The notes under the pieces: generated by a model
What the model saw: only the letters and a program-made list of their open reading frames with translations
Database searches by the model: none
What the model was told of the DNA's origin: nothing
Position numbers and translations under genes: made by a program
Shown: in pieces, positions 47,533 through 59,509 of the stretch
How positions within the stretch are numbered: the first letter of the stretch is position 1
How the letters are laid out: each line of letters opens with the position of its first letter
From: Burkholderiaceae bacterium
Lineage (GTDB): Bacteria > Pseudomonadota > Gammaproteobacteria > Burkholderiales > Burkholderiaceae_A
NCBI GenBank assembly: GCA_018402635.1
Contig: JAGYIP010000005.1
Location: 372,001 to 436,000, forward strand
Direction of reading: 5' to 3'
Length of the DNA: 64,000 nt

Positions 47533-50308
47533 GCTGATCCCCCTCCTGAATATCGTCGTACCCCTTTAGGGTGAGGCCGCACTCAAAACCTTCCTTGACT
47601 TCCTTGGTGTCGTCTTTAAAGCGCTTTAGGGAATCAAGGTCGCCTGTCCAAATAACAGTGTTATCGCGTAGCAGACGAACATGGGCGCCACGCCTCACAA
47701 TGCCTTCCAGAACCATACAGCCAGCAATGTTTCCGAGCTTGGAGACCTTAAAGACCTGGCGAATTTCAACCATGCCCAGTGTCTGCTCACGACGCTCGGG
47801 CGCAAGCATGCCCTGCATTGCGTTCCTTACGTCATCGACCGCATCATAAATAATGTTGTAGTACCGAAGATCGACGCCATTTGATTCAGCAAGCTTGCGC
47901 GATGAAACATCGGCCCGAACATTAAAGCCAATTACCACCGCCTTTGAGGCAATAGCAAGGTTGACGTCGGACTCGGTGATGGCACCAACAGCCGCATGAA
48001 CAACGTTGACGCGAACCTCTTCCGTTGAGAGCTTCTGCATGGCAGTCGATAAGGCCTCTTGAGAGCCTTGGACATCTGACTTAACAATAAGCGCAAGAGT
48101 TTTCGCGCCCTCGCCCATGTTCTCAAAAATATTCTCAAGCTTCGCAGCCTGCTGTTTAGCAAGCCGAACATCACGAAACTTGCCCTGACGAAAGAGCGCA
48201 ATTTCACGCGCCTTGCGCTCATCGCCAAGTACAAGCATTTCATCACCAGCCAAGGGAACATCGGTAAGCCCAAGAATTTCAGCAGGTATGGAAGGGCCTG
48301 CCGTGTCGATCTGTCGGCCGTTCTCATCGAGCATGGCCCGTACACGACCAAAGGAGCTGCCTGCAAGCAAAATATCCCCCTTACGCAGCGTGCCCGACTG
48401 CACAAGTACGGTTGCCACAGGCCCACGCCCCTTGTCGATACGCGCCTCAATAACAAGGCCCTTGGCCATCGAGGTCTTCGATGCCTTGAGGTCTAACACC
48501 TCGGCCTGCAACAGAACATTCTCAAGCAGTTCGTCGATGCCCTGACCTGTCTTTGCCGATACGGCAACAAAGGGGGACTCGCCTCCGAACTCTTCGGGTA
48601 CCACCTCTTCGGCCACGAGCTCGCTCTTAAGCCGGTCGGTGTTGGCCTCGGGCTTGTCGATCTTGTTCATGGCAACAACGATGGGTACACCGGCAGCCTT
48701 CGCATGCGCAATGGCTTCTTTAGTCTGGGGCATCACGCCATCGTCAGCCGCAACAACCAGAATAACGATGTCGGTGGCATTGGCGCCCCGCGCGCGCATG
48801 GCGGTAAAGGCCTCGTGACCCGGGGTGTCAAGGAAGGTAATGACCCCTCGCGGTGTATCAACATGGTAGGCGCCAATATGCTGGGTAATTCCACCGGCCT
48901 CGCCATCGGCGACTTTCGCACGTCGAATACTGTCAAGCAGTGACGTTTTACCGTGATCGACGTGGCCCATGATGGTCACCACAGGAGGACGCGGAAGAAG
49001 CTCATCGGCCTGGTGGTCCAGTGGGCTGTCTTCAACAAGAAGGGCCTCAGGATCATCGAGCTTGGCTGCAAAGGCCTTGTGTCCCATCTCTTCAACAACA
49101 ATCATGGCGGTCTCTTGGTCGAGGACCTGATTAATTGTCACCATCTGGCCCATGGTCATAAGGGTCTTGACCACCTCGGCCCCCTTTACCGACATCTTGT
49201 GTGCGAGATCGGCAACTGAAATGGTCTCGGGAATATGCACCTCGCGAATAACGGGCTCGGTGGGTGCAACAAAGCTTGATGCCTTCTGGCTATCTGTTGA
49301 GTTCCGTTGCCTGGCACGGGGGCCTGAACGCCAGTTCGAGGTGCCGCCAGAGGCATCGCCCCGGGTCTTTAATGCACGACGCTTTTGGGCATCTTCTTGC
49401 CATGTCGAGGCAAGCTGGGCGGACTTCAGGGATTTCTCTGACTTCTTGTCCTTCGGCTTATCAGAGGACTCTTCTCCAGGCTTCTTCGGGGCCTTGGAGA
49501 GCGTCATGGTCTTGTTCTCGGTCGCGTCCTTTTCTTTTGCGTCTTTGGCAGCGGGCTTTTCCGATTCGGCCTTCACGGTGGCCGCGAGCTTTCCATTGCG
49601 GGCCGCTTCCATAAGCTTATTTATAGCGGCCACTTCGTCTTCAACAGCCCTGCGAGCCTCGGTTGCCTGCTGGCCTGCGACCTCGCTTGCCGTGACCTTA
49701 CGAACCTTTGACTTCTTCGCGGCCGCGGCCTCGGCCTCGGTGGAGTCGTCTTCTGAGGAAGGAACGGACCCGGTGGCCTCTGCCGCTGCATCAACCTCTT
49801 GCGAGGCTGGGGCGCTGGCCTTTTGTTCTTCTGCAGCGAGCCTCGCAGCCTTATCGGCTTCCTCTTTTGCCTTGGCAAGTCGCTCGTCTTCCTGCCTTTC
49901 TAAAAGGGCGCGTTGACGAAGTGTTTCGGCCTCGCGATCTTGAACCTCTTGCTCCGAAACCACAGGTAAGGCTTCGACAGCAGGCTTATCTGCTGACTCT
50001 TGCTCATCACGCTTCACGAATACGCGCTTTTTGCGCACCTCGACCTGAATGGTTCGCGACTTGCCCGAGGGGTCAGCCTGCCGAATCTCTGAAGTCTGAC
50101 GCTTGGTAATGGTGATTTTGCGGCGAGGCGCCTCTGCGCTGCCACCGTGCGCCTTGCGCAGTGCCTCAAGAAGCCTCTCCTTGTCAGCCTCTGAGAGGAG
50201 GTCAGTCCCCGACGACTTGTCGACGCCTGCTGTTTTGAGTTGCTCAAGCAGAACGTCTACATCAAGTTTTAATTCAGCAGCAAATGTTTCAACACGACTA
50301 GTGGCCAT
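47492..50308 (-). CDS. infB: Translation initiation factor IF-2
   Basis: IF-2 brings fMet-tRNA to the small ribosomal subunit. The protein has 938 residues. The N-terminal IF2_N domain ([24 protein letters not shown]) is followed by about 280 residues of charged, Ala/Glu/Lys-rich linker. Next is a second N-domain ([20 protein letters not shown]). The GTPase domain has G1 [15 protein letters not shown]3 [11 protein letters not shown] and G4 NKIDKPEAN. The fMet-tRNA domain is at the end. The ATG at 50308, overlapping nusA by 11 bases, starts the family sequence [10 protein letters not shown]; the longer upstream frame is inside nusA. Confidence 0.97.
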   Translation of the reverse strand: MATSRVETFAAELKLDVDVLLEQLKTAGVDKSSGTDLLSEADKERLLEALRKAHGGSAEAPRRKITITKRQTSEIRQADPSGKSRTIQVEVRKKRVFVKRDEQESADKPAVEALPVVSEQEVQDREAETLRQRALLERQEDERLAKAKEEADKAARLAAEEQKASAPASQEVDAAAEATGSVPSSEDDSTEAEAAAAKKSKVRKVTASEVAGQQATEARRAVEDEVAAINKLMEAARNGKLAATVKAESEKPAAKDAKEKDATENKTMTLSKAPKKPGEESSDKPKDKKSEKSLKSAQLASTWQEDAQKRRALKTRGDASGGTSNWRSGPRARQRNSTDSQKASSFVAPTEPVIREVHIPETISVADLAHKMSVKGAEVVKTLMTMGQMVTINQVLDQETAMIVVEEMGHKAFAAKLDDPEALLVEDSPLDHQADELLPRPPVVTIMGHVDHGKTSLLDSIRRAKVADGEAGGITQHIGAYHVDTPRGVITFLDTPGHEAFTAMRARGANATDIVILVVAADDGVMPQTKEAIAHAKAAGVPIVVAMNKIDKPEANTDRLKSELVAEEVVPEEFGGESPFVAVSAKTGQGIDELLENVLLQAEVLDLKASKTSMAKGLVIEARIDKGRGPVATVLVQSGTLRKGDILLAGSSFGRVRAMLDENGRQIDTAGPSIPAEILGLTDVPLAGDEMLVLGDERKAREIALFRQGKFRDVRLAKQQAAKLENIFENMGEGAKTLALIVKSDVQGSQEALSTAMQKLSTEEVRVNVVHAAVGAITESDVNLAIASKAVVIGFNVRADVSSRKLAESNGVDLRYYNIIYDAVDDVRNAMQGMLAPERREQTLGMVEIRQVFKVSKLGNIAGCMVLEGIVRRGAHVRLLRDNTVIWTGDLDSLKRFKDDTKEVKEGFECGLTLKGYDDIQEGDQLEVFEIQEIARTL

Positions 50309-51818
50309 GGACGGGGGTACCTCCTTCAGCAGATGAATCAGCTGGCTCGTTAAACCAGTGCTCACGTGCTTTCATAATGAGCGCAGCAGACTCTTCATCG
50401 GATAGGCCGGAAATTTCGGAGAGCTCATCGGTTGCAAGCTCTGCGAGTTCATCACGACTGAAGATCTTCGCATCGGCAAGACGACTGGCAAGGTCGTGGG
50501 TCATGCCCTCAAGGTCAAGAAGATCCGTTGATGTCGTGCCGAGTTTCTCTTCTTTCACAATCTCTTCTGTAAGCAGTGCATTTCGTGCGCGTGTGCGCAA
50601 CTCGTTGACTGTGGTCTCATCGAAGTCTTCAATTTCGAGCATCTCGGCAATAGGTACATAGGCCACCTCTTCGAGGCTTGAGAAGCCTTCCGCTATTAAA
50701 ACCGCGGCCACTTCTTGGTCGACATCAAGCTTTTCCATAAACGAAGCCAATAGTGTCTGACGCTCTTTCTCGGTTCGCTCAGCCGATTCATCGGAGGTCA
50801 TGATGTTGATCTGCCAGCCCGTTAGCTCGGATGCAAGGCGAACGTTCTGCCCACCGCGGCCAATCGCCACAGCAAGCTCGGCCTCGTCTACCACAACATC
50901 CATGGCGTGACGTTCTTCATCAACCACAATTGAACTCACATTGGCAGGCGCCAAGGCCCCAATAACAAACTGAGCGGGGTCGTCTGACCAGAGAACGATA
51001 TCGACCCGCTCACCCGCAAGCTCATGGGTAACGGCCTGCACGCGACTTCCGCGCACTCCAACACAGGTGCCGATCGGGTCGATACGCCGATCACTGGTGA
51101 AGACACCAATTTTTGCGCGTATGCCTGGGTCTCGGGCGGCAGACTTAATTTGCATAAGACCCTGCTCAATTTCAGGGACCTCAAGCTCAAAGAGCTTCAT
51201 GATGAACTCGGGTGCTGTGCGGGAGAGGACAATTTGGGGCCCACGAACCGTTCGATCAATTCGTAACATGTAGGCGCGCACACGATCGCCTGGACGAAGA
51301 TTCTCTTTGGGGATCATTTGATCGCGGGGCAGCCGGGCCTCGATTTTTCCGGCCTCAACAATGGCATCGCCGCGCTCAAGTCGTTTAATGGTGCCATTAA
51401 TAACCACCTCACCCCGCTCTAGGAAGTCTTTAAGAATCTGATCGCGCTCAGCCTCACGGATTTTTTGCAAGATGACCTGCTTGGCGGCCTGCGCCCCAAT
51501 ACGGCCAAAGGGGACGGCCTCCATCTCGACCTCGATGTAATCGCCAACCTCGATATCTTCAATTTCTTTTCGGGCTTCGGTAAGGATGGTCTGGATGTCG
51601 TGATCTTCGAGCTCACCATCGGGCACGACCAGCCAGCGCCGAAAGGCATCGTAGTCTCCCGACTCGCGATCAATTGCTACGCGCACATCGACCTCATCGG
51701 TAAACTGTTTTTTGGTGGCCGAGGCAAGCGCAGATTCAAGCGCCAGAAAAACAAGCTCTCGCTCGACATTCTTCTCGCGGGCAAGTGCATCGGCCAACAT
51801 TAGGATCTCTCGGCTCAT
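50298..51818 (-). CDS. nusA: Transcription termination/antitermination factor NusA
   Basis: NusA binds RNA polymerase and controls pausing, termination and antitermination. The 506-residue protein has the N-terminal polymerase-binding domain. The S1 domain follows ([22 protein letters not shown]), then KH domains with [19 protein letters not shown] and [22 protein letters not shown]. Two C-terminal acidic repeats come last ([20 protein letters not shown] and a degenerate second). It overlaps rimP by four bases and infB by eleven. Confidence 0.97.
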   Translation of the reverse strand: MSREILMLADALAREKNVERELVFLALESALASATKKQFTDEVDVRVAIDRESGDYDAFRRWLVVPDGELEDHDIQTILTEARKEIEDIEVGDYIEVEMEAVPFGRIGAQAAKQVILQKIREAERDQILKDFLERGEVVINGTIKRLERGDAIVEAGKIEARLPRDQMIPKENLRPGDRVRAYMLRIDRTVRGPQIVLSRTAPEFIMKLFELEVPEIEQGLMQIKSAARDPGIRAKIGVFTSDRRIDPIGTCVGVRGSRVQAVTHELAGERVDIVLWSDDPAQFVIGALAPANVSSIVVDEERHAMDVVVDEAELAVAIGRGGQNVRLASELTGWQINIMTSDESAERTEKERQTLLASFMEKLDVDQEVAAVLIAEGFSSLEEVAYVPIAEMLEIEDFDETTVNELRTRARNALLTEEIVKEEKLGTTSTDLLDLEGMTHDLASRLADAKIFSRDELAELATDELSEISGLSDEESAALIMKAREHWFNEPADSSAEGGTPVHGH

Positions 51819-52363
51819 GGCCTTCTCTCCTTAAAAGGTAATTGCGGCACAAGCCGTGCCAGATCAATATCGGAGACGAGAAAGTCAAGCTGCTGCTCGC
51901 TGCCGTCGTCCGCCTGAAAAATTAAAAAAAAGCGCTCTGTGTGTTCGGGGGCCTTACTGGCATTACTGGCGTTACTGGCTGTTGGGCCAGACTCCTCGGC
52001 TGGGGCAAGCTGGCCCTGAAAATTCTTTCGGCCTGAAACGGCCTGGCGGAGCTTTAGCTTCACCTCGCAGCCAAGAAACTGCCGAAAGTGCTTGGCCGTA
52101 GTGAGCCTACGATCCATCCCGGGGGAGGAGACCTCGAGGCGTTGAAAATCAATTCCCATCACGGGTAGCCCATGAATCAGGTGATTCGAGACACGCTCGC
52201 AGTCTTGGACATTAATTAGCCGATCGGCCTCGGGCATGTCGATGTAGACCCGCAGCAACCCGCCCGACGAGTGTTCAATATCAATGACCTCGTAGCCGAG
52301 GTCTGCCGCCAGGGACTCAATGGCCTGGAGGTCGGACAAGACGGCGGTTGAAGACTGATTCAT
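51815..52363 (-). CDS. rimP: Ribosome maturation factor RimP
   Basis: RimP assists 30S subunit maturation. The 182-residue protein has the family N-terminus [43 protein letters not shown] and [12 protein letters not shown]. The C-terminal SH3-like domain carries FQGQLAP and [11 protein letters not shown]. It is about 30 residues longer than typical because of an insertion containing Ala-Ser-Asn repeats encoded by a 9-base tandem repeat. The ATG at 52363 is preferred over an upstream in-frame start. First gene of the rimP-nusA-infB operon. Confidence 0.93.
   Translation of the reverse strand: MNQSSTAVLSDLQAIESLAADLGYEVIDIEHSSGGLLRVYIDMPEADRLINVQDCERVSNHLIHGLPVMGIDFQRLEVSSPGMDRRLTTAKHFRQFLGCEVKLKLRQAVSGRKNFQGQLAPAEESGPTASNASNASKAPEHTERFFLIFQADDGSEQQLDFLVSDIDLARLVPQLPFKERRP
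51954..51980 (-). repeat. In-frame 9-base tandem repeat inside rimP
   Basis: Three units of the 9-mer, GCCAGTAAN on the coding strand (third position variable), encode Ala-Ser-Asn, Ala-Ser-Asn, Ala-Ser-Lys in a surface insertion of RimP. Each unit carries CAGT, the same core as the intergenic heptamer arrays. Confidence 0.85.
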
Positions 52364-52397
52364 GAAACCCTTTGTGCAAACGGTAAGGCTGAAAATC

Positions 52398-52427
52398 AAA
52401 AAAAAATGGGCTCTGTGGAGCCCATTT
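52398..52427 (-). terminator. Rho-independent terminator after rluB
   Basis: On the minus strand a perfect 10-base stem (AAATGGGCTC with GAGCCCATTT) and a 4-base loop is followed directly by nine T. It lies 84 bases after the rluB stop and 35 bases before the rimP ATG, so it separates the scpB-rluB unit from the rimP-nusA-infB unit. The rimP promoter must therefore be in or near this short gap, or transcription must read through. Confidence 0.88.
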
Positions 52428-52511
52428 CTTCTCGAAACACCCGAAGTCTACTTAATTTGGGCGAGATTGGCAATAGACGGCTGTAGAAAATCTGTGCGCG
52501 AAATGCCAGGA

Positions 52512-53918
52512 TTAGGCCGATGGGCCCTTGCGCCTCGCCCCGGAACGAGAATGGTTTTTCTTCGGGCCCCCTCGTGCCGCACCACCACCAGGCGGACCGT
52601 TTCGTTGAGGTGCCGAGAGCGTGGCTGTTGGCTTGGTTGAGCCCCAGGTGGTCTGAAGAGGATTCGGGCGTTTAGCACCCGGCTTGTGCTTAACAGGTCC
52701 GGCAAGTTGCGACAAATGGGCGTTGGGCCCAGAGGGCTGCCAGTCATCGTCAGGATGCTGCTGAGGCGGATCGTCCATCTCAAGAGGGTGGTCGCCGGGC
52801 TGGAAGCGACGGTCTTCAGCACCACGGGGCTCCGCCCGCGCAGGCTTGTTGCTGCGATTGCCCTGCGAGCTCGCTGCAGGCCCGGGCCGGGCACGTCCCG
52901 CCCGTCGCCCAGCAGACCCCGATGAGACCGGAAGTTTAAGTCCAACCGATGCCATCAGTGCTTTCACAAGCTCGTCTGTAAGTTCTGCCGACTGCCCGCG
53001 CCGAAGTGTTGATGGCAGGGCAATACTTCCGTAGCGAACCCGCAGAAGACGGCTCACCGTAAGTCCGACCGCCTCAAACATACGACGCACCTCACGGTTA
53101 CGTCCCTCTCGAATCACCACGCGGTACCAACGGTTAGCCCCTTCTCCGCCAGCAGGCTCGAGCTTGTCAAACAGTGCAGCTGGCCCATCCCCAAGGTCCA
53201 CGCCTTGAAGCAGTCGTTGCTCGGCCTCCGGCAGCAACTCCCCAAGAACGCGAACCGCATATTCTCGCTCCACCTCTGAGCGTGGGTGCATCAGCCGATT
53301 CGCAAGCTCGCCTGAAGTTGTAAAAAGAAGCAGGCCCTCCGTGGGGACATCAAGCCTTCCGACTGTTATCCAACGGCCAACCTTTGCGGGCGGTAAGCGT
53401 TTGAAGACCGTGACCCGTTGCTGAGGATCCGAGCGAGTAACGATTTCGCCGGCAGGCTTGTGATAGGCCAGCACGCGCACCGGGGGTGGCGTCACCCGAA
53501 TACGAATGGGCTTGCCGTTGACCTTGACCTGATCGCGATGCGAAATGCGCTGCCCAATATGTGCAGGCGTTCCATTGACCGAGACCCTGCCGGCCAGAAT
53601 GAGCTCTTCCATTTCCCTTCGAGAGCCGACCCCCGCATCGGCCAACACCTTGTGAAGCTTGGGTGGGTCGTAATCAAGGCTCGAAGGCTTGGCAAGAAAG
53701 CTTGCCTCGGCCGCCTCGGGGAGTTCTTTAACAAAGCTCGGTAGCTCTGCATCGGCCACCGGGTCACCTGCAAGAAGCTGCTCGACCTCGTCGGGCAGCC
53801 CGTCATCCAATTGATCGGCGGCGGTCTCATCGTCCTGGGAGGACTGAGCATCGCCAGCCTGGGCATCCGACCAGTCGTTGGGCTCGAAGTGGGGGTCGTG
53901 CAATTCGTTGTTCGACAT
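52512..53918 (-). CDS. rluB: 23S rRNA pseudouridine synthase RluB
   Basis: RluB makes pseudouridine 2605 in 23S rRNA. The 468-residue protein is longer than usual (about 290-350 core). Residues 1-85 are acidic. The S4 RNA-binding domain is [21 protein letters not shown]. The catalytic Asp is in [15 protein letters not shown], followed by [19 protein letters not shown]-type residues ([17 protein letters not shown]). The final ~130 residues form a basic Pro/Gly/Arg tail. The tail is typical of Burkholderiales members. It lies 64 bases after scpB. Confidence 0.92.
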   Translation of the reverse strand: MSNNELHDPHFEPNDWSDAQAGDAQSSQDDETAADQLDDGLPDEVEQLLAGDPVADAELPSFVKELPEAAEASFLAKPSSLDYDPPKLHKVLADAGVGSRREMEELILAGRVSVNGTPAHIGQRISHRDQVKVNGKPIRIRVTPPPVRVLAYHKPAGEIVTRSDPQQRVTVFKRLPPAKVGRWITVGRLDVPTEGLLLFTTSGELANRLMHPRSEVEREYAVRVLGELLPEAEQRLLQGVDLGDGPAALFDKLEPAGGEGANRWYRVVIREGRNREVRRMFEAVGLTVSRLLRVRYGSIALPSTLRRGQSAELTDELVKALMASVGLKLPVSSGSAGRRAGRARPGPAASSQGNRSNKPARAEPRGAEDRRFQPGDHPLEMDDPPQQHPDDDWQPSGPNAHLSQLAGPVKHKPGAKRPNPLQTTWGSTKPTATLSAPQRNGPPGGGAARGGPKKNHSRSGARRKGPSA

Positions 53919-53940
53919 AAGGCTTTTGGCTTCCTAAAGG

Positions 53941-53989
53941 CGTACTAAGAACTAAGAACTAAGTACTAAATACTGCGTGATGCTAACTG
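53941..53989 (-). repeat. Seven in-register seven-base tandem repeats, YAGTNNN family, starting at the scpB stop
   Basis: Read on the minus strand from the last codons of scpB, the 7-mers are CAGTTAG (which includes the scpB stop TAG), CATCACG, CAGTATT, TAGTACT, TAGTTCT, TAGTTCT and TAGTACG. Six of seven keep Y-A-G-T at positions 1-4. Period, register and core match the array after ccoP. It fills most of the scpB-rluB gap. Confidence 0.87.
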
Positions 53990-54546
53990 GGCTCTTGCGA
54001 TGCCTGCAGAAGCATCTGACTTGCGGCCTCGGACCAGCCCTCCTCGAGGGCTGGAAGCTCCTCAAGTGAACGCAGCCCAAGGTCGTCGAGAAACTGGCGG
54101 GTTGTGCCATAGAGCGACGGCCGACCAGGTGCATCGCGCTGACCAATCACCTCGACCCAGCCCCGGTCTTCAAGCGACTTCATGGCGGTGGATGCAACCA
54201 CAACGCCGCGAATGTCCTCGATATCGCTTCGGGTTACGGGCTGGCGGTAGGCGATGATTGCAAGTGTTTCCAAAGCGGCACGTGAATATTTAGGAGGCTT
54301 TTCGTTGCGCAGCCTGTCGAAATAGACGGTCATCTCGGGCCGGGTTTGAAACCGCCATCCCGAGGCCAGGGGCACGAGCTCCAAGGAACGCGCCGACCAG
54401 TCACGACGGAGGTCGTCAAGCAAAAGCCTTAAAGTCTCCTCATCGATCTCCTCTTCAAAGAGACGCGACAAAGACGCAATAGGTAGAGGATCGTGGCTCG
54501 TTAGCAGGGCTGCTTCGAGCACGCGCTTAGCCTGCTCAGTATTCAT
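53983..54546 (-). CDS. scpB: Segregation and condensation protein B, ScpB
   Basis: ScpB is a winged-helix subunit of the bacterial SMC condensin and acts in chromosome segregation. The 187-residue protein has the N-terminal [15 protein letters not shown]. It continues with [16 protein letters not shown] and the highly conserved [28 protein letters not shown], ending in [21 protein letters not shown]. The scpB-rluB order is conserved. The stop codon is part of the heptamer array. Confidence 0.94.
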   Translation of the reverse strand: MNTEQAKRVLEAALLTSHDPLPIASLSRLFEEEIDEETLRLLLDDLRRDWSARSLELVPLASGWRFQTRPEMTVYFDRLRNEKPPKYSRAALETLAIIAYRQPVTRSDIEDIRGVVVASTAMKSLEDRGWVEVIGQRDAPGRPSLYGTTRQFLDDLGLRSLEELPALEEGWSEAASQMLLQASQEPS

Positions 54547-54561
54547 GTATTAACTTAAGAA

Positions 54562-54652
54562 TGGCGGAGAGAGGGGGATTCGAACCCCCGATAGGCGATT
54601 AACCTATACACGCTTTCCAGGCGTGCGACTTAAACCACTCATCCATCTCTCC
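54562..54652 (-). tRNA. tRNA-Ser (anticodon GGA)
   Basis: A 91-base class II tRNA reads GGAGAGATGGATGAGTGG at its 5' end on the minus strand. The anticodon arm CACGCCTGGAAAGCGTG has GGA, a long variable arm follows (TAGGTTAATCGCCTA), then the T arm GGTTCGAATCC and an encoded CCA. It lies just upstream of scpB. Confidence 0.97.
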
Positions 54653-54756
54653 GCGGTCCATCGGGACCCCCGCCTTCGCAAAGGCTACGCGAGGAACAGA
54701 CTTCGTGCGGAGCGAGGGAAAACGGCAGTGTAACCCAGACCCGCGCCGCTCGCCAG

Positions 54757-54776
54757 TCGGGCCCCGCGGGGTCCGA
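54757..54776. repeat. GC-rich near-perfect palindrome between acs and tRNA-Ser
   Basis: TCGGGCCCCG / CGGGGTCCGA is a 20-base palindrome with one mismatch that can pair as G-U. It stands 62 bases after the acs stop on the minus strand, but no T run follows, so a terminator role is uncertain. Nothing else is seen in the 185-base gap apart from this hairpin. Confidence 0.5.
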
Positions 54777-54837
54777 GCCGATGAGCAGTCTGCGCTCTTC
54801 TTAAAAAAGCACAAAAAGGGCTTGGTCACCTGCCCTG

Positions 54838-56826
<1,989 letters not shown>

Positions 56827-56912
56827 CTAGGTCTCCTCCTAAGTCGAAATAAATAATAGTTTTGATAACGTAGTGCAATAAATTTACGCCATTTTTAGGA
56901 GTGCGTCACACC

Positions 56913-58448
56913 ATGAAGCCCATTGCCCAGACCGATTTCATTCAAAGCATTGCCGATAGCTTTCAGTTCATTAGCTATTACCACCCCACTGACTTCGTGC
57001 AGGCGCTTGGACGTGCATACGAGAAGGAGCAGAGTCCGGCAGCAAAAGACGCTCTGGGTCAGATTCTGACAAACAGTCGTATGAGTGCTGAAGGGCATCG
57101 CCCCCTGTGCCAAGACACGGGAATTGCAACCGTTTTCCTTAAAGTGGGTATGCACCTGCGCTGGGAAGGCGCCACCATGAGCGTGACCGATATGGTGAAC
57201 GAAGGTGTGCGCCGCGCCTACAACAACGCCGAGAATCCCCTGCGTGCCTCTGTTCTGGCCCAGCCCGCGGGCCTTCGAAAAAACACCAAAGACAACACCC
57301 CCGCTGTCATTCACTACGAGATTGTTGAAGGCAGCGAGATCGAGGTTATCTGCGCGGCCAAGGGCGGGGGCAGTGAGGCAAAGGCCAAGCTTGGCATGCT
57401 CAACCCCAGCGACAGCGTCCTGGACTGGGTGGTCAAAATGGTGCCCACCATGGGTGCGGGCTGGTGCCCACCCGGAATACTGGGTATTGGTATTGGCGGA
57501 ACCCCAGAAAAAGCGGCACTGCTTGCCAAAGAGTCACTCATGGAATCGGTGGACATGGACGAGCTTTTGGCGCGCGGCGCGCAAACCGAAATTGAAAAGC
57601 TAAGGGTCGCCATCTACGAGGCCGTCAACAAACTTGGCATTGGCGCGCAAGGCCTTGGCGGGCTAACCACAGTGCTTGATGTGAAGATCATGGACTATCC
57701 CACCCATGCGGCAAACCTTCCGGTGGCAATCATCCCAAACTGCGCGGCAACACGGCATATTCACTTCACCCTCGACGGCTCAGGCCCTGCCGTATTAACG
57801 CCACCCAGGCTTGCCGACTGGCCCAAGGTGAACTGGGCCCCCGACACCAAGCTTTCAACGCGCGTAGACCTCAACAGCCTGACACACGCCGAGGTACAAA
57901 GCTGGAAACCCGGGCAGCGGCTCTTGCTCTCGGGCAAACTTTTAACTGGACGTGATGCTGCTCACAAGCGAATCTGCGACATGCTTGCCAAAGGTGAGAA
58001 GCTTCCGGTCGACCTGACCAACCGCGTTATTTACTACGTGGGGCCGGTGGACCCAATTGCAGGCGAGGCCGTAGGCCCAGCCGGACCTACAACGGCCACC
58101 CGAATGGACAAGTTCACCGAGACCATCCTCGCGCAGACGGGCCTACTTGCCATGGTGGGTAAGGCCGAGCGCGGGCCTATTGCCATTGAGGCCATCAAAA
58201 AACACTCCTCAGCCTACCTCGTGGCGGTCGGTGGCGCGGCCTACCTTGTCAGCAAAGCCATTCGCTCGGCCAAGGTCCTTGGCTTTGAAGACCTTGGAAT
58301 GGAGGCCATTTACGAGTTTGAAGTCGAGGACATGCCCGTAACGGTGGGCGTTGATTCCCAAGGCGTCTCGGTGCACGAGACAGGGCCTGCTGAGTGGCGT
58401 GTGCGCATAGAAGAAATTGCGAGGGCCAGTGCTAGTGCTACTGCCTAA
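56913..58448 (+). CDS. fumA: Fumarate hydratase, class I (iron-sulfur)
   Basis: Class I fumarase converts fumarate to malate with a 4Fe-4S cluster. The 511-residue single chain joins the alpha and beta domains. Cluster cysteines are expected in RPLCQDTGIATVF, IPNCAATRHIHF and HKRICDML-type positions. Other family marks are EGSEIEVICAAKGGGSEAKAKL, PPGILGIGIGGTPEKAA and GPTTATRMDKFT. AGGAG at 56897-56901 places the start at ATG 56913, not at the GTG 12 bases upstream that overlaps the ribosome site. The last codons and stop lie in a tandem repeat. Confidence 0.95.
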   Translation: MKPIAQTDFIQSIADSFQFISYYHPTDFVQALGRAYEKEQSPAAKDALGQILTNSRMSAEGHRPLCQDTGIATVFLKVGMHLRWEGATMSVTDMVNEGVRRAYNNAENPLRASVLAQPAGLRKNTKDNTPAVIHYEIVEGSEIEVICAAKGGGSEAKAKLGMLNPSDSVLDWVVKMVPTMGAGWCPPGILGIGIGGTPEKAALLAKESLMESVDMDELLARGAQTEIEKLRVAIYEAVNKLGIGAQGLGGLTTVLDVKIMDYPTHAANLPVAIIPNCAATRHIHFTLDGSGPAVLTPPRLADWPKVNWAPDTKLSTRVDLNSLTHAEVQSWKPGQRLLLSGKLLTGRDAAHKRICDMLAKGEKLPVDLTNRVIYYVGPVDPIAGEAVGPAGPTTATRMDKFTETILAQTGLLAMVGKAERGPIAIEAIKKHSSAYLVAVGGAAYLVSKAIRSAKVLGFEDLGMEAIYEFEVEDMPVTVGVDSQGVSVHETGPAEWRVRIEEIARASASATA

Positions 58449-58481
58449 GATGCTACTGCCTAAGCTGCCACTGCCTAAGAG
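58437..58481 (+). repeat. Three 15-base tandem repeats spanning the fumarase stop codon
   Basis: The units are GCTACTGCCTAAGAT, GCTACTGCCTAAGCT and GCCACTGCCTAAGAG. Each carries TAA at the same place, and the first TAA is the fumarase stop. Just before, AGTGCTAGTGCT is a 6-base duplication that encodes the Ser-Ala end of the protein. The array is followed by six T and fills half of the 93-base convergent gap to the hydrolase gene. Confidence 0.9.
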
Positions 58482-58541
58482 TTTTTTAGTTCTTGCCCGC
58501 AGGTCCCGCCAAGAGCCAGGGCTGAATCAAGACCATCGCCG

Positions 58542-59468
58542 TCAGGACGCCGTTCTTAAAAACTGACGAACAACATGAATCTGCTCGGGCGCCACTAGGC
58601 TTGGGGCATGCCCTGCGCCTGGTATTTCAACAAGCTTGGCTTTTGGGCCTCGCTGGGTCATTGCAATGGCGACCTCGGCAGGCAGAAGGTCGCTTTGTTC
58701 GCCACGCAATAAAAGCGTTGGGCAACGAACTGCCTCGTAGAGTGGCCAGAGCGTCATGGGTGCAGCCTGAGCATTCGCGGCACCCGCAGAATCTCCGGCA
58801 ACCGAGGTAAAAAGGGCCTTAAACGGCTCGGCAATTTTAAGGTCGTAGTTCACTGTCCATTTGCCGTCGGAGCGCTGGCGAACGGCTGGTTCGGTAAGAA
58901 GCCTCCATTGCTCGTCTGTGTGAGCACCAAAACTCACCATGCGCATGCGCATCGCCATGCAGGCCTCGTCGCACGACGAGGCCTCTATCGATTCTCCGAC
59001 ATAGTCGGCAATGCGCGCCAGGGCCTTATGAGGAATCTCAGCGCCAACATCGTTTAGCACCAGCCTTTCAATGGAGCACCCGTGCTCAGCAAGATCTTTA
59101 AAGAAGGCCCCAAGAATCGACATGGCGATAAGCCCGCCCATGGAGGTGCCCACCCAGAAGACGGGCCCGAGCTGAAGCTGGCGAACCATGGCTAAAATGT
59201 CCTGACAGTACTGATCAATTCGGTAGTACTGAGGGTCGTCGAGCCAGTCGGAGTTGCCCCGGCCAACAATGTCTGGAGCCAATACACGCATGCCGTCAGC
59301 GGCAAGGGCCTGGGCAAGCGCTTGAAAATCGCCTGAGTTGCGTGTGAGGCCATGCACACAGACCACCACTGGACCCGTCTGACCCACGCCCCACTCCCGG
59401 ACCATCATGGCATGGCTGCCTGCAGGGCTCTGGCACTGAATTGTGTGTTGATGCATTAAGTTGCTCAT
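58542..59468 (-). CDS. Alpha/beta hydrolase
   Basis: This 308-residue protein has the alpha/beta hydrolase fold. VVVCVHGLTRNSGDF provides the oxyanion region, the nucleophile elbow is VGTSMGGLIAM (Ser about 125), an acid lies in the LLLRGEQSDLLP region and the final His is in GAGHAPSLV. No signal peptide is seen, so it is cytosolic. It is divergent from bdhA with a 41-base gap. Relatives near bdhA are sometimes described as 3-hydroxybutyrate oligomer or ester hydrolases; that substrate is only a guess here. Confidence 0.8.
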   Translation of the reverse strand: MSNLMHQHTIQCQSPAGSHAMMVREWGVGQTGPVVVCVHGLTRNSGDFQALAQALAADGMRVLAPDIVGRGNSDWLDDPQYYRIDQYCQDILAMVRQLQLGPVFWVGTSMGGLIAMSILGAFFKDLAEHGCSIERLVLNDVGAEIPHKALARIADYVGESIEASSCDEACMAMRMRMVSFGAHTDEQWRLLTEPAVRQRSDGKWTVNYDLKIAEPFKALFTSVAGDSAGAANAQAAPMTLWPLYEAVRCPTLLLRGEQSDLLPAEVAIAMTQRGPKAKLVEIPGAGHAPSLVAPEQIHVVRQFLRTAS

Positions 59469-59509
59469 TTTTGGCTATTCTTTCGGTCTGACATTGAAAG
59501 GATACTGGT

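Noticed and set aside
49152-49916. Long open frame of 254 codons on the plus strand inside infB
   Set aside because: It mirrors the repetitive Ala/Glu/Lys-coding linker of infB; its Ser/Phe/Ala-rich product has no domain and no ribosome site.
54757-54776. GC-rich palindrome as a terminator of acs
   Set aside because: The hairpin is strong but no run of T follows on either strand, so only an inverted repeat is reported.
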